From contig NZ_LJIZ01000034.1 in NCBI RefSeq assembly GCF_001420605.1, forward strand, positions 13,307-63,287: a stretch of 49,981 nt of DNA, read 5' to 3'. How positions within the stretch are numbered: the stretch's first letter is position 1; each line of letters begins with the position of its first letter. Source of the stretch: Bacillus sp. FJAT-25509. GTDB lineage: Bacteria > Bacillota > Bacilli > Bacillales > Bacillaceae_G. Shown piece by piece: positions 26,423 through 35,493 of the stretch. Below the pieces are notes generated by a model, which saw only the letters and a program-made list of their open reading frames with translations, had not been told where the DNA came from and made no database searches. The position numbers and the translations under genes were made by a program.

Positions 26423-27625
26423 TTACTTTTTCTTTTCTAATGAAGCGCTCCAGATACTTAGCAAAACCGCTCCAAAGACCATGATTCCACCAATCCAAGG
26501 TGTATGAATCAAGCCGATTGTATCTACAACTAAACCACCAATAAATGCTCCTATTGCAATACCTACGTTGAATGCTGCTATATTTAGCGCTGATGCAATA
26601 TCTACAGCTGATGGGACATGCTTCTCTGCTAATTTCACAACATAAATTTGAAGACCAGGTACATTCATAAAAGCAAGTAAGCCTAGGAAGAAAATCGTTA
26701 CAATTCCTACTAGTTTAAATGGTGCTGTAAACGATAGAATGATGAGCACAATTGCTTGAATAGCAAACATCCATGTTAATGCTTTTAAAGGATTTTTATT
26801 AGCAGCCTTCCCACCGATCGTATTACCAAGTGCTACTGCAACTCCATAAACAAGTAAGATAATACTTACAGAGTTTGGAGCAAAGCCGGTAATTTTTTCA
26901 AGGATTGGTGACAAGTAAGTGAATGCTACAAAAGTACCTCCATATCCTAATGCTGTAATGGCAAAAGCCAAAAGTAATGGTCCATTTTTTAGAACTTTCA
27001 GGTTATCACTTAATTTTGATGCTGGCGGTTGTTTAATTGATTTCGGAACTAATATTGCAATAGCAATGATTGCAATTACACCTAATAATGCCACAGCTCC
27101 AAAAGTAGATCTCCATCCAAAATGCTGACCAATAAATGTGCCTAATGGAACACCAGTTACAGTTGCAACGGTTAAGCCAGTAAACATAAATGCAATCGCA
27201 CTTGCACGTTTGTTTTCAGGAACTACATCTGCTGCAATTGTTGAACCGATTGAAAAGAACACTCCATGTGAAAATGAAGTAATGATTCGAGCAACTAACA
27301 ACAGTCCAAAACTAGTCGAAAAGGCAGCAACACTATTACCTACTATAAAAATAATCATTAAAAGCATTAATAACGATTTTCGACCAATCTTATTTGTTAG
27401 TGCCGTTAAAATTGGTGCTCCAAAAGCAACACCCATAGCATATCCAGAAATTAATAATCCTGCTAATGTAATTGAAATTTTTAAATCACCAGCTAGAGTT
27501 GATAATAAACCAACGGGAACAAATTCAGTTGTTCCGATACCAAATGCACTAATGGCAAGAGCCATTAAAGCAGGTGTGCCACTTTTTTTCTCTTGTATTT
27601 TAATCGAAGCAGCAGTCGAACTCAT
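26423..27625 (-). CDS. MFS efflux transporter, AraJ/YdhP-type (DHA1)
   Basis: A 400-residue, 12-helix permease. The first helix has the subfamily motif ALAISAFGIGTTEFVPVGLL; motif A reads LTNKIGRKSLL. This group exports sugars, purine nucleosides or drugs; the substrate is not readable here. ATG at 27625 has AAGGAGGAG 5 nt upstream; a longer reading from 27709 lacks a ribosome site. It forms a likely operon with the aldo/keto reductase and is divergent from an HxlR-type regulator, with palindromic sites in the shared 394-nt promoter region. Confidence 0.88.
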   Translation of the reverse strand: MSSTAASIKIQEKKSGTPALMALAISAFGIGTTEFVPVGLLSTLAGDLKISITLAGLLISGYAMGVAFGAPILTALTNKIGRKSLLMLLMIIFIVGNSVAAFSTSFGLLLVARIITSFSHGVFFSIGSTIAADVVPENKRASAIAFMFTGLTVATVTGVPLGTFIGQHFGWRSTFGAVALLGVIAIIAIAILVPKSIKQPPASKLSDNLKVLKNGPLLLAFAITALGYGGTFVAFTYLSPILEKITGFAPNSVSIILLVYGVAVALGNTIGGKAANKNPLKALTWMFAIQAIVLIILSFTAPFKLVGIVTIFFLGLLAFMNVPGLQIYVVKLAEKHVPSAVDIASALNIAAFNVGIAIGAFIGGLVVDTIGLIHTPWIGGIMVFGAVLLSIWSASLEKKK

Positions 27626-27829
27626 AAAACTCCTCCTTGTGTTATCGTTATTTTTATTATTAGTTTGAATACAAAGAGACATGGCGCCTGAATAAAGTCT
27701 CTTCGTCATTCAAAACATAAATGAAATGAAATAGTAAAAGATTAACGTCTTCATCTGTACGTTTACTTTTTATAAATGTTTGTTAATCAATTAACTATTG
27801 TCATTATGCGCGATAGGATTGATTAAAAG

Positions 27830-27869
27830 AAGTATGTACTTTGAAGTGATATAGTTACTTTTTAGTAAC
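27830..27869. promoter_or_regulatory. Candidate HxlR-family operators in the divergent promoter
   Basis: Two perfect palindromes lie 12 nt apart: AAGTATGTACTT (27830-27841) and GTTACTTTTTAGTAAC (27854-27869). Both resemble the TTAC/AGTA half-site pattern bound by HxlR-family regulators such as YodB and CatR. They lie between the MFS-reductase genes and the regulator gene, whose coding starts are at 27625 and 28020. Nothing else was seen in this 394-nt gap. Confidence 0.55.
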
Positions 27870-28019
27870 ATTTAAGTGAATAAAGGATTAAAACAGAGAA
27901 AATTTATAAAAAAATTTTTAACCAGACTTGAAACTACACAGTTTACGAAGAGAATGTTATGATATTTTAATCATTAAAAATATGTTGCGTAAGTAAATAT
28001 GAAAGAAGGAGAGGCGAAA

Positions 28020-28385
28020 ATGAAAAAATACAATATCCCAGTTGAGGCTTCCTTAGATGTAATCGGTGGCAAATGGAAGGTTGTGATTCTTTGTCATTTA
28101 ACAAAAGGTACAAAAAGGACTTCTCAATTAAAAAAATTAATGCCGAACATTACTCAAAAAATGTTAACTCAGCAGCTAAAGGAATTACAGGAAGATAATA
28201 TTGTTCACCGAAAAGTATTTAATCAGGTTCCGCCAAAAGTGGAATATTCCTTAACTGATTACGGATGGTCTTTAAAAGAAGTATTAGACTTACTGTGCTC
28301 TTGGGGAGAAAATCATATTGAATGTATGTACCCTGACAAAAATGACGTACTTCTTCCACCAGTTGAGGATGAGATAACCCTATAA
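28020..28385 (+). CDS. HxlR-family transcriptional regulator
   Basis: A 121-residue winged-helix protein with the family N-terminus (IPVEASLDVIGGKWKVVILCHL) and the DNA-recognition stretch LKKLMPNITQKMLTQQLKELQ. Cysteine at position 25 and further ones near the C-terminus might sense electrophiles as in YodB, but that is inference. ATG at 28020 has GAAGGAGAGG 6 nt upstream; a reading from 27999 lacks one. It probably represses the divergent MFS-reductase operon and perhaps itself. Confidence 0.92.
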   Translation: MKKYNIPVEASLDVIGGKWKVVILCHLTKGTKRTSQLKKLMPNITQKMLTQQLKELQEDNIVHRKVFNQVPPKVEYSLTDYGWSLKEVLDLLCSWGENHIECMYPDKNDVLLPPVEDEITL

Positions 28386-28389
28386 AATA

Positions 28390-28420
28390 AAAAAACTCCT
28401 TTTTCAGAAAGGAGTTTTTT
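28390..28420. terminator. Bidirectional terminator
   Basis: The stem AAAAAACTCCTTT/AAAGGAGTTTTTT has A-runs before and T-runs after, serving the HxlR gene and the convergent lipoprotein gene. Confidence 0.9.
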
Positions 28421-28428
28421 TCTGCAAT

Positions 28429-29103
28429 CTATTTAAAATCTACTTTTACTTTTTGTGCTTTCGCAATTACTTTATGTTGATCATCTAATACATCACTAGT
28501 TGTTAACTCGATCCATTTTAGACTAGGATCAGTATGTTCTACTATAAATCCCATTGCACCTTGCTTTGAACCATTAGGATTGATTTCCCCACCTAAATAT
28601 TCAATATAGAAGTCATCTTTAAATTCTTTTACTTCATTATTACTTGTCATCAAATGGGCAACTGGACCAAAGTGTAATTGTTTATCGGAGTGGTTAATGA
28701 TTTCTACCTCTACCTTAATGAATCGAAAGCTTTCATAGCTTTCAGTATAATAATGAAAATAATCCATTAAAGAATACGTCGGTAAGTTTTTGATCAGCTT
28801 AATCTGTTTAATTTTCATTTCAATCGGCCCAATTGAGTAAGACTTATTTAATGAAGCAATACCCTCTAAAGTTACTTCACCCTTCTCGTCTTTGAGTGTT
28901 TGACCTTTAAGGCGTAAGCTTGTATCATCTGAAACCTGTGGGTTTGGCACATATATATCGTTTAAAGACTTTGCTTTGCTTTTGGTTATTGTAGAGACCT
29001 TTTTTATGTTTTCTGCTGAAGCAGTAGTTGTTTTCTCCTTCTGAACTAAGCTACATCCTGAAAGCATTAAAGATAGTAAAATAAATGGAATCAATTTTTT
29101 CAT
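28429..29103 (-). CDS. Predicted lipoprotein, unknown function
   Basis: A 224-residue protein with a lipoprotein signal and lipobox LSGC (lipidated cysteine at residue 17). After a Ser/Thr/Lys-rich spacer, a beta-rich domain from about residue 85 (YSIGPIEMKIKQIKLI, FRFIKVEVEIINHSDKQLHFGP) looks like the DUF4352/Ig-like extracellular fold. ATG at 29103 has AAAGGGGAT 5 nt upstream. It lies downstream of the alkaline phosphatase gene with a hairpin between them. Function unknown. Confidence 0.75.
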   Translation of the reverse strand: MKKLIPFILLSLMLSGCSLVQKEKTTTASAENIKKVSTITKSKAKSLNDIYVPNPQVSDDTSLRLKGQTLKDEKGEVTLEGIASLNKSYSIGPIEMKIKQIKLIKNLPTYSLMDYFHYYTESYESFRFIKVEVEIINHSDKQLHFGPVAHLMTSNNEVKEFKDDFYIEYLGGEINPNGSKQGAMGFIVEHTDPSLKWIELTTSDVLDDQHKVIAKAQKVKVDFK

Positions 29104-29125
29104 TTAAATCCCCTTTCATCCTTAA

Positions 29126-29156
29126 ATCCCGTTAAATAAAGGTCATTTAACGGGAT
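29126..29156 (-). terminator. Hairpin between alkaline phosphatase and lipoprotein genes
   Basis: A perfect 12-bp stem ATCCCGTTAAAT/ATTTAACGGGAT with a 7-nt loop. The minus strand has only a TTTAAGG after it, so termination may be partial; the T6 tract lies on the other side. Confidence 0.6.
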
Positions 29157-29168
29157 CTGATTTTTTAC

Positions 29169-30533
29169 TTATTTACCATTCTTTAAAATTCTAAAGATGT
29201 TTTTAGCTTGGTCAGTATTATCAATTTTTCCTGCAAATAATTGGCTACCAGGACCATACGCATAAACATTTACGTCTTCACCCGTGTGACCACCTGTAGT
29301 CCAACCAGTTACTGAACGGTTATCAAAGATTGCTTCGATTGCATTATCAATCTCTAACATATTTTTTGAATCTGCCGCTTTTTTAACAGATTGAATTTCT
29401 TCAGGCTTCAATTCTAAGTTAATATTCGCTTTTAATGTTTTTTCTACATCTGCACCTTTACTAATTTGTTCAGCCATGAAATCAGGAGTACGTTTAGCAG
29501 CAGCAATCGGTGCTCCGTACCAATTGTAATCACCTCTTGCTCCAATTGAATAGCCACCTGTTGAGTGGTCTGCTGTTGCAACGACTAATGTATGCTTGTC
29601 CTTTTTAGCAAATGCGATTGCAGCTTTAAATGCTTTTTCAAAATCTTCCATTTCACTCATTGCCGCAACGATATCGTTATCATGTCCAGCCCAATCAATT
29701 TGACTACCTTCTACCATTAAAAAGAATCCATCTTTATCTCTGTTTAATTTTTCAATTGCTGTATTTGTCATATCGCTTAATGATGGCATCGAATCATCAC
29801 GGTCGATCATCTTCGGCATTCCACCTTGAGCAAATAAGCCCAATATTTTATTGTTTTTATCATTTAACATTTGTTTTTTATTCGTTACATAAGAGTAGCC
29901 ATCTTTTTTAAATAACTTTGTTAAATCACGATCTTCTCGTACAAAGTTACTTAATCCACCTCCAAGCATGACATCAATTTTATGTCCACCTTTAATTAGT
30001 TCATCGTAATAATCATCCGCAATTGCATTCATATTTTTACGACTTACATCATGAGCACCATAAGACGCTGGTGTAGCATGTGTAATTTCTGAAGTTGCAA
30101 CAAGTCCTGTCGCTTTACCTTTTTCTTTTGCTGCCTCTAGCACTGTTTTTACTCTTGAGCCATCATTATCTACGCCAATTGCTGCATTATATGTTTTAAC
30201 TCCCGCTGACATGGCTGTTGCCGCTGCCGCAGAGTCAGTAATATTTTGCATTGGATCTTCAGGATATGTCATTTGTTGCCCTACTAAGTAATGATCGAAT
30301 TCTGTTTGTTCAACTTCTTTTGTTTTTGGATCATCTTTTAAATAACGATAAGCAGTCGTGTATGAAACACCCATTCCATCACCAATTAAAAAGATCACAT
30401 TTCTAATTTCATTCTTGTTTGGTTCCTTAGCTTGTACTGTATGATTAGCAAATGAACCAATCAACGAACCAAATGCTATCGTTGAAAGTACAGCCACTGG
30501 AATTAACTTTTTCTTAAAATTGTTTCTAAACAT
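29169..30533 (-). CDS. Secreted alkaline phosphatase (PhoA/PhoB type)
   Basis: A 454-residue phosphomonoesterase with a signal peptide (cleavage likely after TVQA, about residue 35). Nucleophile is S101 in TDSAAAATAM. Metal ligands are in IGDGMG, HATPASYGAH, EGSQIDWAGHDND, TADHSTGG and TGGHTGEDV. It releases phosphate from organic esters outside the cell. ATG at 30533 has GGGAGG 7 nt upstream; the earlier ATG at 30548 lies in front of that site. Phosphate control by PhoP is expected for the family, but no clear Pho box was found on this strand. Confidence 0.95.
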   Translation of the reverse strand: MFRNNFKKKLIPVAVLSTIAFGSLIGSFANHTVQAKEPNKNEIRNVIFLIGDGMGVSYTTAYRYLKDDPKTKEVEQTEFDHYLVGQQMTYPEDPMQNITDSAAAATAMSAGVKTYNAAIGVDNDGSRVKTVLEAAKEKGKATGLVATSEITHATPASYGAHDVSRKNMNAIADDYYDELIKGGHKIDVMLGGGLSNFVREDRDLTKLFKKDGYSYVTNKKQMLNDKNNKILGLFAQGGMPKMIDRDDSMPSLSDMTNTAIEKLNRDKDGFFLMVEGSQIDWAGHDNDIVAAMSEMEDFEKAFKAAIAFAKKDKHTLVVATADHSTGGYSIGARGDYNWYGAPIAAAKRTPDFMAEQISKGADVEKTLKANINLELKPEEIQSVKKAADSKNMLEIDNAIEAIFDNRSVTGWTTGGHTGEDVNVYAYGPGSQLFAGKIDNTDQAKNIFRILKNGK

Positions 30534-30829
30534 AAAAAAACCTCCCATAAATTAAAATTTCATTAGATTCCACCTCTTAATTTTAATGAAATTTTATTAA
30601 TTTACTTTGGAGGTTATGTAAATAAAGTATAAAGAATTGTTTTAAAAAAACTAATTTTCTTAATTAAACTGAGTAGTTACGACAACTTCACAAATATCTC
30701 ACAATTTTATACTAAAATGTCTAATGGAATAGAGTGCCTAATTTAACTAAGATAATAATAGTTCATAATTACAAGCTTTTACCTTATATTAAATTAAGCA
30801 CAAATATTTACATAAAGAAGGAGATTTAT

Positions 30830-31372
30830 ATGAAAAAAGGTTTATCAATCATTATTTTACTGCTATTTTTATTCCCAACTATGGCGAGTGCGCATACGAA
30901 GCTTGTTTCTTCTAATCCATCAAATGGGCAAGTAATCACTGAACCAATTAAACAAATTACGCTTGAATTCGAAGAGGCTCTTGAGCAATTAGGTACAATC
31001 AAATTATTTAAAGCTGGAACTGCTACAGCTGTTACAAATGTTTCTATTAAAGGTAATAAATTAATTGCTGATCTACCAAACGGTTTAGAAAATGGTGATT
31101 ATAAGGTCGAGTGGAAAGTAGTAAGTGAAGATGGTCATCCGGTAACAGGTCAAATTCCTTTCAAAGTGCAATTAAAGCAAGTTGAAACTAAAACGACAAC
31201 TGAAAATAAAACAACTGACAAGGCAGTTAAGGATCAAACGCCTACAAAAGAAGAACAAAAAGAGGCTACTCCTAAAAAAGAAAGATCTAAATATCTTATT
31301 CCATTAATTGCAATCGGGCTATTTGGAATTGCATTAATGGTTGGTGGAGTTGTTCTTTGGAATAGAAGATGA
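30830..31372 (+). CDS. CopC-domain copper-binding protein, membrane anchored
   Basis: A 180-residue protein with a signal peptide ending ASA before HTKL, so mature protein starts with histidine, the Cu(II) ligand of CopC. The beta-barrel CopC domain (residues 22-125) includes a second His in SEDGHPVTGQ. A Lys/Thr/Glu-rich linker and a C-terminal helix (LIPLIAIGLFGIALMVGGVVL) anchor it. ATG at 30830 has GAAGGAG 8 nt upstream. It overlaps the copD gene by 4 nt. In B. subtilis both parts are fused as YcnJ, a copper importer. Confidence 0.92.
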   Translation: MKKGLSIIILLLFLFPTMASAHTKLVSSNPSNGQVITEPIKQITLEFEEALEQLGTIKLFKAGTATAVTNVSIKGNKLIADLPNGLENGDYKVEWKVVSEDGHPVTGQIPFKVQLKQVETKTTTENKTTDKAVKDQTPTKEEQKEATPKKERSKYLIPLIAIGLFGIALMVGGVVLWNRR

Positions 31373-32451
31373 GTTACATCGTTCCAATCACTGAGTTTAT
31401 AACCTATATCCTTTATTCGATATTGGCAGGAAAGTTTGTATTAGATTTTGTACCGTCAGATAAAAAACCAACAATCAGCATTTCGAAAGGTACTGTTTAT
31501 TTGGTTATTGTCGGTATATTGTTCTTTTCACTATTTCCTGCTCTACGAATTATTACTTTTTTCCTAGATGATGTTCAACTTAAAACAGCCATTTATTCAG
31601 TTTTCATAAAAACAGCTATAGGTAATGCATGGATCTACTCGAGTATGTTTGCCATTATGCTTGTCATTAATATTTATAGCGATGGGAAAAAGTTATTTAA
31701 TTTCTTTTGGTTATTCATGATGATTTTAAGTATCGGTTATGCAGGTCATATTACCTCTATGCATTTTTGGACGGGTTTTATTTTTCAAAGTAGTCATTTT
31801 CTAATGGTTTCTATTTGGAGTGGAATTCTATTTAATGTCACTTGGCTAGCTAAAGATCCAAATAATTATGGTAAATTCTTAAAATGGTTTACACCTTTAG
31901 CCATCAGCTGCGTGTTAATTATTTTTATTAGTGGCGTAGTCTTAATGCTAGAAGTCGTTAATTTAAAAGATTATACGAATGCTTGGTTACTGCCATATGG
32001 ACAAATGTTAGTATTGAAGCACATTAGTATCATTCCTGTATTGTTTTTTGCTTTTTTCAATGGCGTACTAATGAGAAAATCCGTTGAAGATTCTTCAAAT
32101 GGCATTCGTAGCTGGTTAAAGGCAGAGTATATTACCATCACACTTTTGTTCTTTTTTACGGCTATAATGGGTACTAAGTCACCGCCACATAATATTAATT
32201 TGACTTTGCAAAATGAAGGGCCATCTAAATGGATTGAATGGATTATGGGGATTGATATTACTTTACCTATTAGAATAGCTTTTACTTTTTCGGTAGAAGG
32301 TACAATGTTAATGAGTATGTCGATCATTTTCCTAGTGTTATTAGTCATCAGCTATATGAAAAAGACAACAATCATGCTATCGATTGCATTTAGTCTTTGC
32401 TTTGTGATTACAATGTATCTTGGTCTAATGTATAACGTATCAGTTCAATAA
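31369..32451 (+). CDS. CopD-family copper transport membrane protein
   Basis: A 360-residue polytopic protein, about nine helices, with the CopD core including GYAGHITSMHFWTGFIFQSSHFLMVSIWSGILF, whose histidines are likely metal ligands, and MLVLKHISIIPVLFFAFFNG. It starts at the ATGA overlap with copC, so translation is coupled. CopC-CopD import copper into the cytoplasm or to oxidases; the direction here is inference from YcnJ. A terminator follows at 32454-32492. Confidence 0.88.
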   Translation: MSYIVPITEFITYILYSILAGKFVLDFVPSDKKPTISISKGTVYLVIVGILFFSLFPALRIITFFLDDVQLKTAIYSVFIKTAIGNAWIYSSMFAIMLVINIYSDGKKLFNFFWLFMMILSIGYAGHITSMHFWTGFIFQSSHFLMVSIWSGILFNVTWLAKDPNNYGKFLKWFTPLAISCVLIIFISGVVLMLEVVNLKDYTNAWLLPYGQMLVLKHISIIPVLFFAFFNGVLMRKSVEDSSNGIRSWLKAEYITITLLFFFTAIMGTKSPPHNINLTLQNEGPSKWIEWIMGIDITLPIRIAFTFSVEGTMLMSMSIIFLVLLVISYMKKTTIMLSIAFSLCFVITMYLGLMYNVSVQ

Positions 32452-32453
32452 AA

Positions 32454-32492
32454 AAAGATTGTACTATTAGTTTTAAAGTACAATCTTTTTTC
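32454..32492 (+). terminator. Terminator after copD
   Basis: A 12-bp stem AAAGATTGTACT/AGTACAATCTTT followed by TTTTCTTTT. Its A-run on the other side may also serve the convergent small gene. Confidence 0.9.
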
Positions 32493-32506
32493 TTTTGTAT
32501 CTAGTT

Positions 32507-32671
32507 TTACCGTCCGTGTCTCCATTTAGTTGGCTTTCCTGATGAAGGGCAGTTAGGGAACTTTTGTCCTGCTTGTAATTCAATATGCTCTCCGTCTTTA
32601 TCAGTATAATAGCCCGAGATTTTTACTGTTTCACCTGTATCATGTGTATGTCCAAATTCTTGATTATCCAT
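32507..32671 (-). CDS. Small YjzC-like protein
   Basis: A 54-residue hydrophilic protein: MDNQEFGHTHDTGETVK, then ISGYYTDKDGEHIELQAGQKFP and a CPSSGKPTKW end. The pattern GYY...GE.I.L..G..FP.CP....W resembles small YjzC-type proteins of unknown function; the family call is tentative. ATG at 32671 has AAGGAGG 6 nt upstream, with another ATG just before it. Downstream of mgsA and possibly co-transcribed. Confidence 0.7.
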   Translation of the reverse strand: MDNQEFGHTHDTGETVKISGYYTDKDGEHIELQAGQKFPNCPSSGKPTKWRHGR

Positions 32672-32759
32672 CATAAACCTCCTTTTCAACTGAACTAGAA
32701 TTACTTTTTCCTTCATCATAGTTAATTATTCGATTACTTTATCTTTTTTAAGATTTTGT

Positions 32760-33176
32760 TTATCTTTCACGAATTTGTTTATCATGTACGATGTTTCTCC
32801 ACTTTAGGTCCCCACGCTCTAGACCATGTATTAAAATTTCTGCTGTACCCATATTCGTTGCTAAAGGAATTGAGTAAACATCACATAAACGAATTAAAGC
32901 CAAAATATCCGGTTCATGCGGTTGCGCTGTTAGTGGATCGCGAAAGAAGATAACAATATCCATTAAATTCTTAGCTATTAACGCACCGATTTCCTGATCT
33001 CCTCCAAGTGGTCCGGAATTAAATCGATGTATTTTTAAATTTGTATTTTCCATTATTTTTGTTCCAGTTGTTCCTGTTGAATATAATTCATGTTTAGATA
33101 AAATAGATTCATATGCCATTGCAAAATTTACTAAATCTTTTTTCTTTTGATCGTGTGCAATGAAAGCAATTTTCAA
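32760..33176 (-). CDS. mgsA: Methylglyoxal synthase
   Basis: A 138-residue enzyme that converts dihydroxyacetone phosphate to methylglyoxal, a bypass when sugar phosphates pile up. [15 protein letters not shown] holds the catalytic aspartate region, and [14 protein letters not shown] and [12 protein letters not shown] are the signature stretches. TTG at 33176 (MKIAFIAHD) matches the B. subtilis start MKIALIAHD and has GAGAGGA about 9 nt upstream; an ATG at 33185 adds MLT. In B. subtilis mgsA lies elsewhere, with dapB. Confidence 0.95.
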   Translation of the reverse strand: MKIAFIAHDQKKKDLVNFAMAYESILSKHELYSTGTTGTKIMENTNLKIHRFNSGPLGGDQEIGALIAKNLMDIVIFFRDPLTAQPHEPDILALIRLCDVYSIPLATNMGTAEILIHGLERGDLKWRNIVHDKQIRER

Positions 33177-33319
33177 CGTCAACATTCCTCTCTTTTAGGA
33201 AAAATGGATTTCCAATTTCAGCAATTGTTTCGTATTAAACAATAGGAAACGACTCCATTCAAAAAATTAACCTTTTATATTTTTTACTTCTTTGTATCGG
33301 TTATTCTACTCTTAAAAGC

Positions 33320-34747
33320 TTATGCCTTTTTACTATTCATATTAGAAGTTGGAATCCCAATAGTAAACGTACTTCCTTTTCCAACTTCACTATTTACTTG
33401 AATAGTTCCATTATGAATTTCCACGATCCATTTTGCAATTGCCAAGCCTAAACCATGGCTTCCAATTTGTCTAGATCTTGATTTGTCAGATCGATAAAAA
33501 CGGTCAAATATTCGGGCATGGTCTTCCGGTTTAATCCCAATACCAGTATCTGTTACTTGGATGCATAGTTCATTTTCTTTATCCGAGAGAACTAACCGGA
33601 CCTCTCCCCCAATAGGTGTATACTTAATCCCATTATCTATTAATATATATAAGAGCTGTGATAATTTTTCAGAGTCTCCCTGGGCGATTACATTCTCTGG
33701 AGCAGTTAAGTTTAAATTGATTTGTTTTGATGCTGCTAACGGTTGTAGAGATACAATCGCCTTTTCTGCAATGGAGCGAAACTCAAACTTTTCTAATTTA
33801 ATTTCAACTTTATCTGAGTCTGAACGAGCTAATGTTAATAATCCGCTGACTAAGTTTGTCATCCTTTTTACTTCGTCTTTCATATTAAATAAAAGCTTTC
33901 GAGAAAAATCATCTTTCTCTGTATCGATTGTCATTTCCATTGCATCGATTGACGATAACAAAACGCTTAATGGTGTTCTTAATTCATGAGATGCATCTGC
34001 AACAAATTCGCGCTGTCGATTAAATGATTTAAAGATTGGGATCATCGCCTTTTTTGACATAAAAAAACTAATATATAGTGCAACTCCAGAAAATACGATT
34101 GTTAAGCCAACTAGTATGATGACAACAAATTTGAATAAATGATAAACATCCGAAATATCTTTTCCAACATAGATTGTACCGATAAAATCTCCTTTATAAA
34201 ATAGCGGTTTACCTGATACCATCAAACTAATCTCTTTTCGATTTGAAGGAACATGTATTTCATGATCATGAAATTTTCTCATGTCCTTTTCAAACTCTTC
34301 ATGCTCTATTTTAATTTTTACCTTTCGGGTTTCATTCCCTTTAGGAATCCAACTTTTTATTTGCCCAAACAATCTAGTCCTTATTTGAGGGATATCCTCC
34401 TGTCCCATTATTAATTCGCCATTTGGATTAACTACATAATAAAAAAATTGGTCCACACCTGCTAAAACTACTTCTTGGTTATCGTCCCTTAGGTTTCCTT
34501 GTTGATTTTGAATCATATAATTTTCGATAATTTTTGATTCTTGGCTAGCCAATGATTCAACTGTACGTCTTTGATCATTCATTATGACTACATATAACAC
34601 TGCAAAGACTATAATGATGAATATAATTAGAAAAAGCATGACAAGGCCGCTATATAGTACTGTTAAGCGATTTTGCGTACGCTTAAAAACATCCTTTCCT
34701 CCGCGATTTCGAAAATCACGTAAATAAGATATAAGATTAGTGATCAA
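33320..34747 (-). CDS. Sensor histidine kinase, partner of adjacent OmpR regulator
   Basis: A 475-residue membrane kinase: helix at about 28-55, extracytoplasmic sensor (56-203), second helix (204-230), HisKA with phospho-acceptor H254 in ASHELRTPL, and HATPase_c with LIDNGIKYTP (N box), DTGIGIKPED (G1) and GSHGLGLAIAKW. No clear HAMP domain. It autophosphorylates and passes phosphate to the response regulator. TTG at 34747 overlaps the regulator by 11 nt, with TAGGAT upstream. The signal is unknown; the neighbouring PspA operon suggests envelope stress, which is inference. Confidence 0.92.
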   Translation of the reverse strand: MITNLISYLRDFRNRGGKDVFKRTQNRLTVLYSGLVMLFLIIFIIIVFAVLYVVIMNDQRRTVESLASQESKIIENYMIQNQQGNLRDDNQEVVLAGVDQFFYYVVNPNGELIMGQEDIPQIRTRLFGQIKSWIPKGNETRKVKIKIEHEEFEKDMRKFHDHEIHVPSNRKEISLMVSGKPLFYKGDFIGTIYVGKDISDVYHLFKFVVIILVGLTIVFSGVALYISFFMSKKAMIPIFKSFNRQREFVADASHELRTPLSVLLSSIDAMEMTIDTEKDDFSRKLLFNMKDEVKRMTNLVSGLLTLARSDSDKVEIKLEKFEFRSIAEKAIVSLQPLAASKQINLNLTAPENVIAQGDSEKLSQLLYILIDNGIKYTPIGGEVRLVLSDKENELCIQVTDTGIGIKPEDHARIFDRFYRSDKSRSRQIGSHGLGLAIAKWIVEIHNGTIQVNSEVGKGSTFTIGIPTSNMNSKKA

Positions 34748-35417
34748 ATTTATATCCTACCCCTCTAATGCTTTGTAGCAAATCTTGTTTACCAAGCAAA
34801 TCTAGTTTCTTTCGAAGAAGTTTAACAGTGGCATCAATCGTTTTCATTGCAACATCTGAATCAAAGCCCCATACACGCTCCAAAATAATTTCACGAGGTA
34901 ATACTTGCCCTTTATTCTGTATTAAAAAATCAACTAATTGAAATTCGCGTGGGCTTAATTGTATTTCAGTATCTCCACCTCTGATTGATTGGCTTGTACG
35001 ATTTAGAATCATATCACTAATAAGAATTTCTTCCTCTAGTATAGGAGCATAATTACGCCTAGAAAGTGCTCTTAATCGAGCAAGTAGCTCATCAATTTCA
35101 AAAGGTTTAACTAAATAATCATCAGCTCCTGAGTCCAGTCCTACAATGCGATCCTCTAAGGCGTCTTTAGCTGTAAGGATTAGAATCGCTCCTGAATATC
35201 CTTCTTTTCGTAACCTACGACATACTTCTATTCCTGTTCCACCTGGCATCATCCAATCTAATATTAATACATCATAATGGGTGTTCGTAGCGTAATAGTA
35301 AGCTTCTTCTCCTTCTGTAACCCACTCCACTTTATAACCTGCTTTTTTCTTTAACATATAAATGATTAGCTCACCAAGTTTCAAATCATCTTCAGCTAGT
35401 AGTATATTCATTATCAA
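34737..35417 (-). CDS. OmpR/PhoB-family response regulator
   Basis: A 226-residue regulator: receiver domain (acidic pair ED10-11 region, phospho-acceptor D54 in LILDWMMPG, T in LTAKD, K in LVKPF) and a C-terminal winged helix (LSPREFQLVDFLIQ, DATVKLLRKKLD, IRGVGYKF). TTG at 35417 has GGGAG 5 nt upstream; ATG at 35411 (MNILLAEDD) is 11 nt away and matches family N-termini, so either is possible. The kinase gene overlaps its 3' end. Confidence 0.93.
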   Translation of the reverse strand: MIMNILLAEDDLKLGELIIYMLKKKAGYKVEWVTEGEEAYYYATNTHYDVLILDWMMPGGTGIEVCRRLRKEGYSGAILILTAKDALEDRIVGLDSGADDYLVKPFEIDELLARLRALSRRNYAPILEEEILISDMILNRTSQSIRGGDTEIQLSPREFQLVDFLIQNKGQVLPREIILERVWGFDSDVAMKTIDATVKLLRKKLDLLGKQDLLQSIRGVGYKFDH

Positions 35418-35493
35418 AAATACTCCCTCGTTTTATATCTCTATATTTTTCGCTTGTCTTCTTCATCTTTTCCATTTTCAAATCAATTATAAA

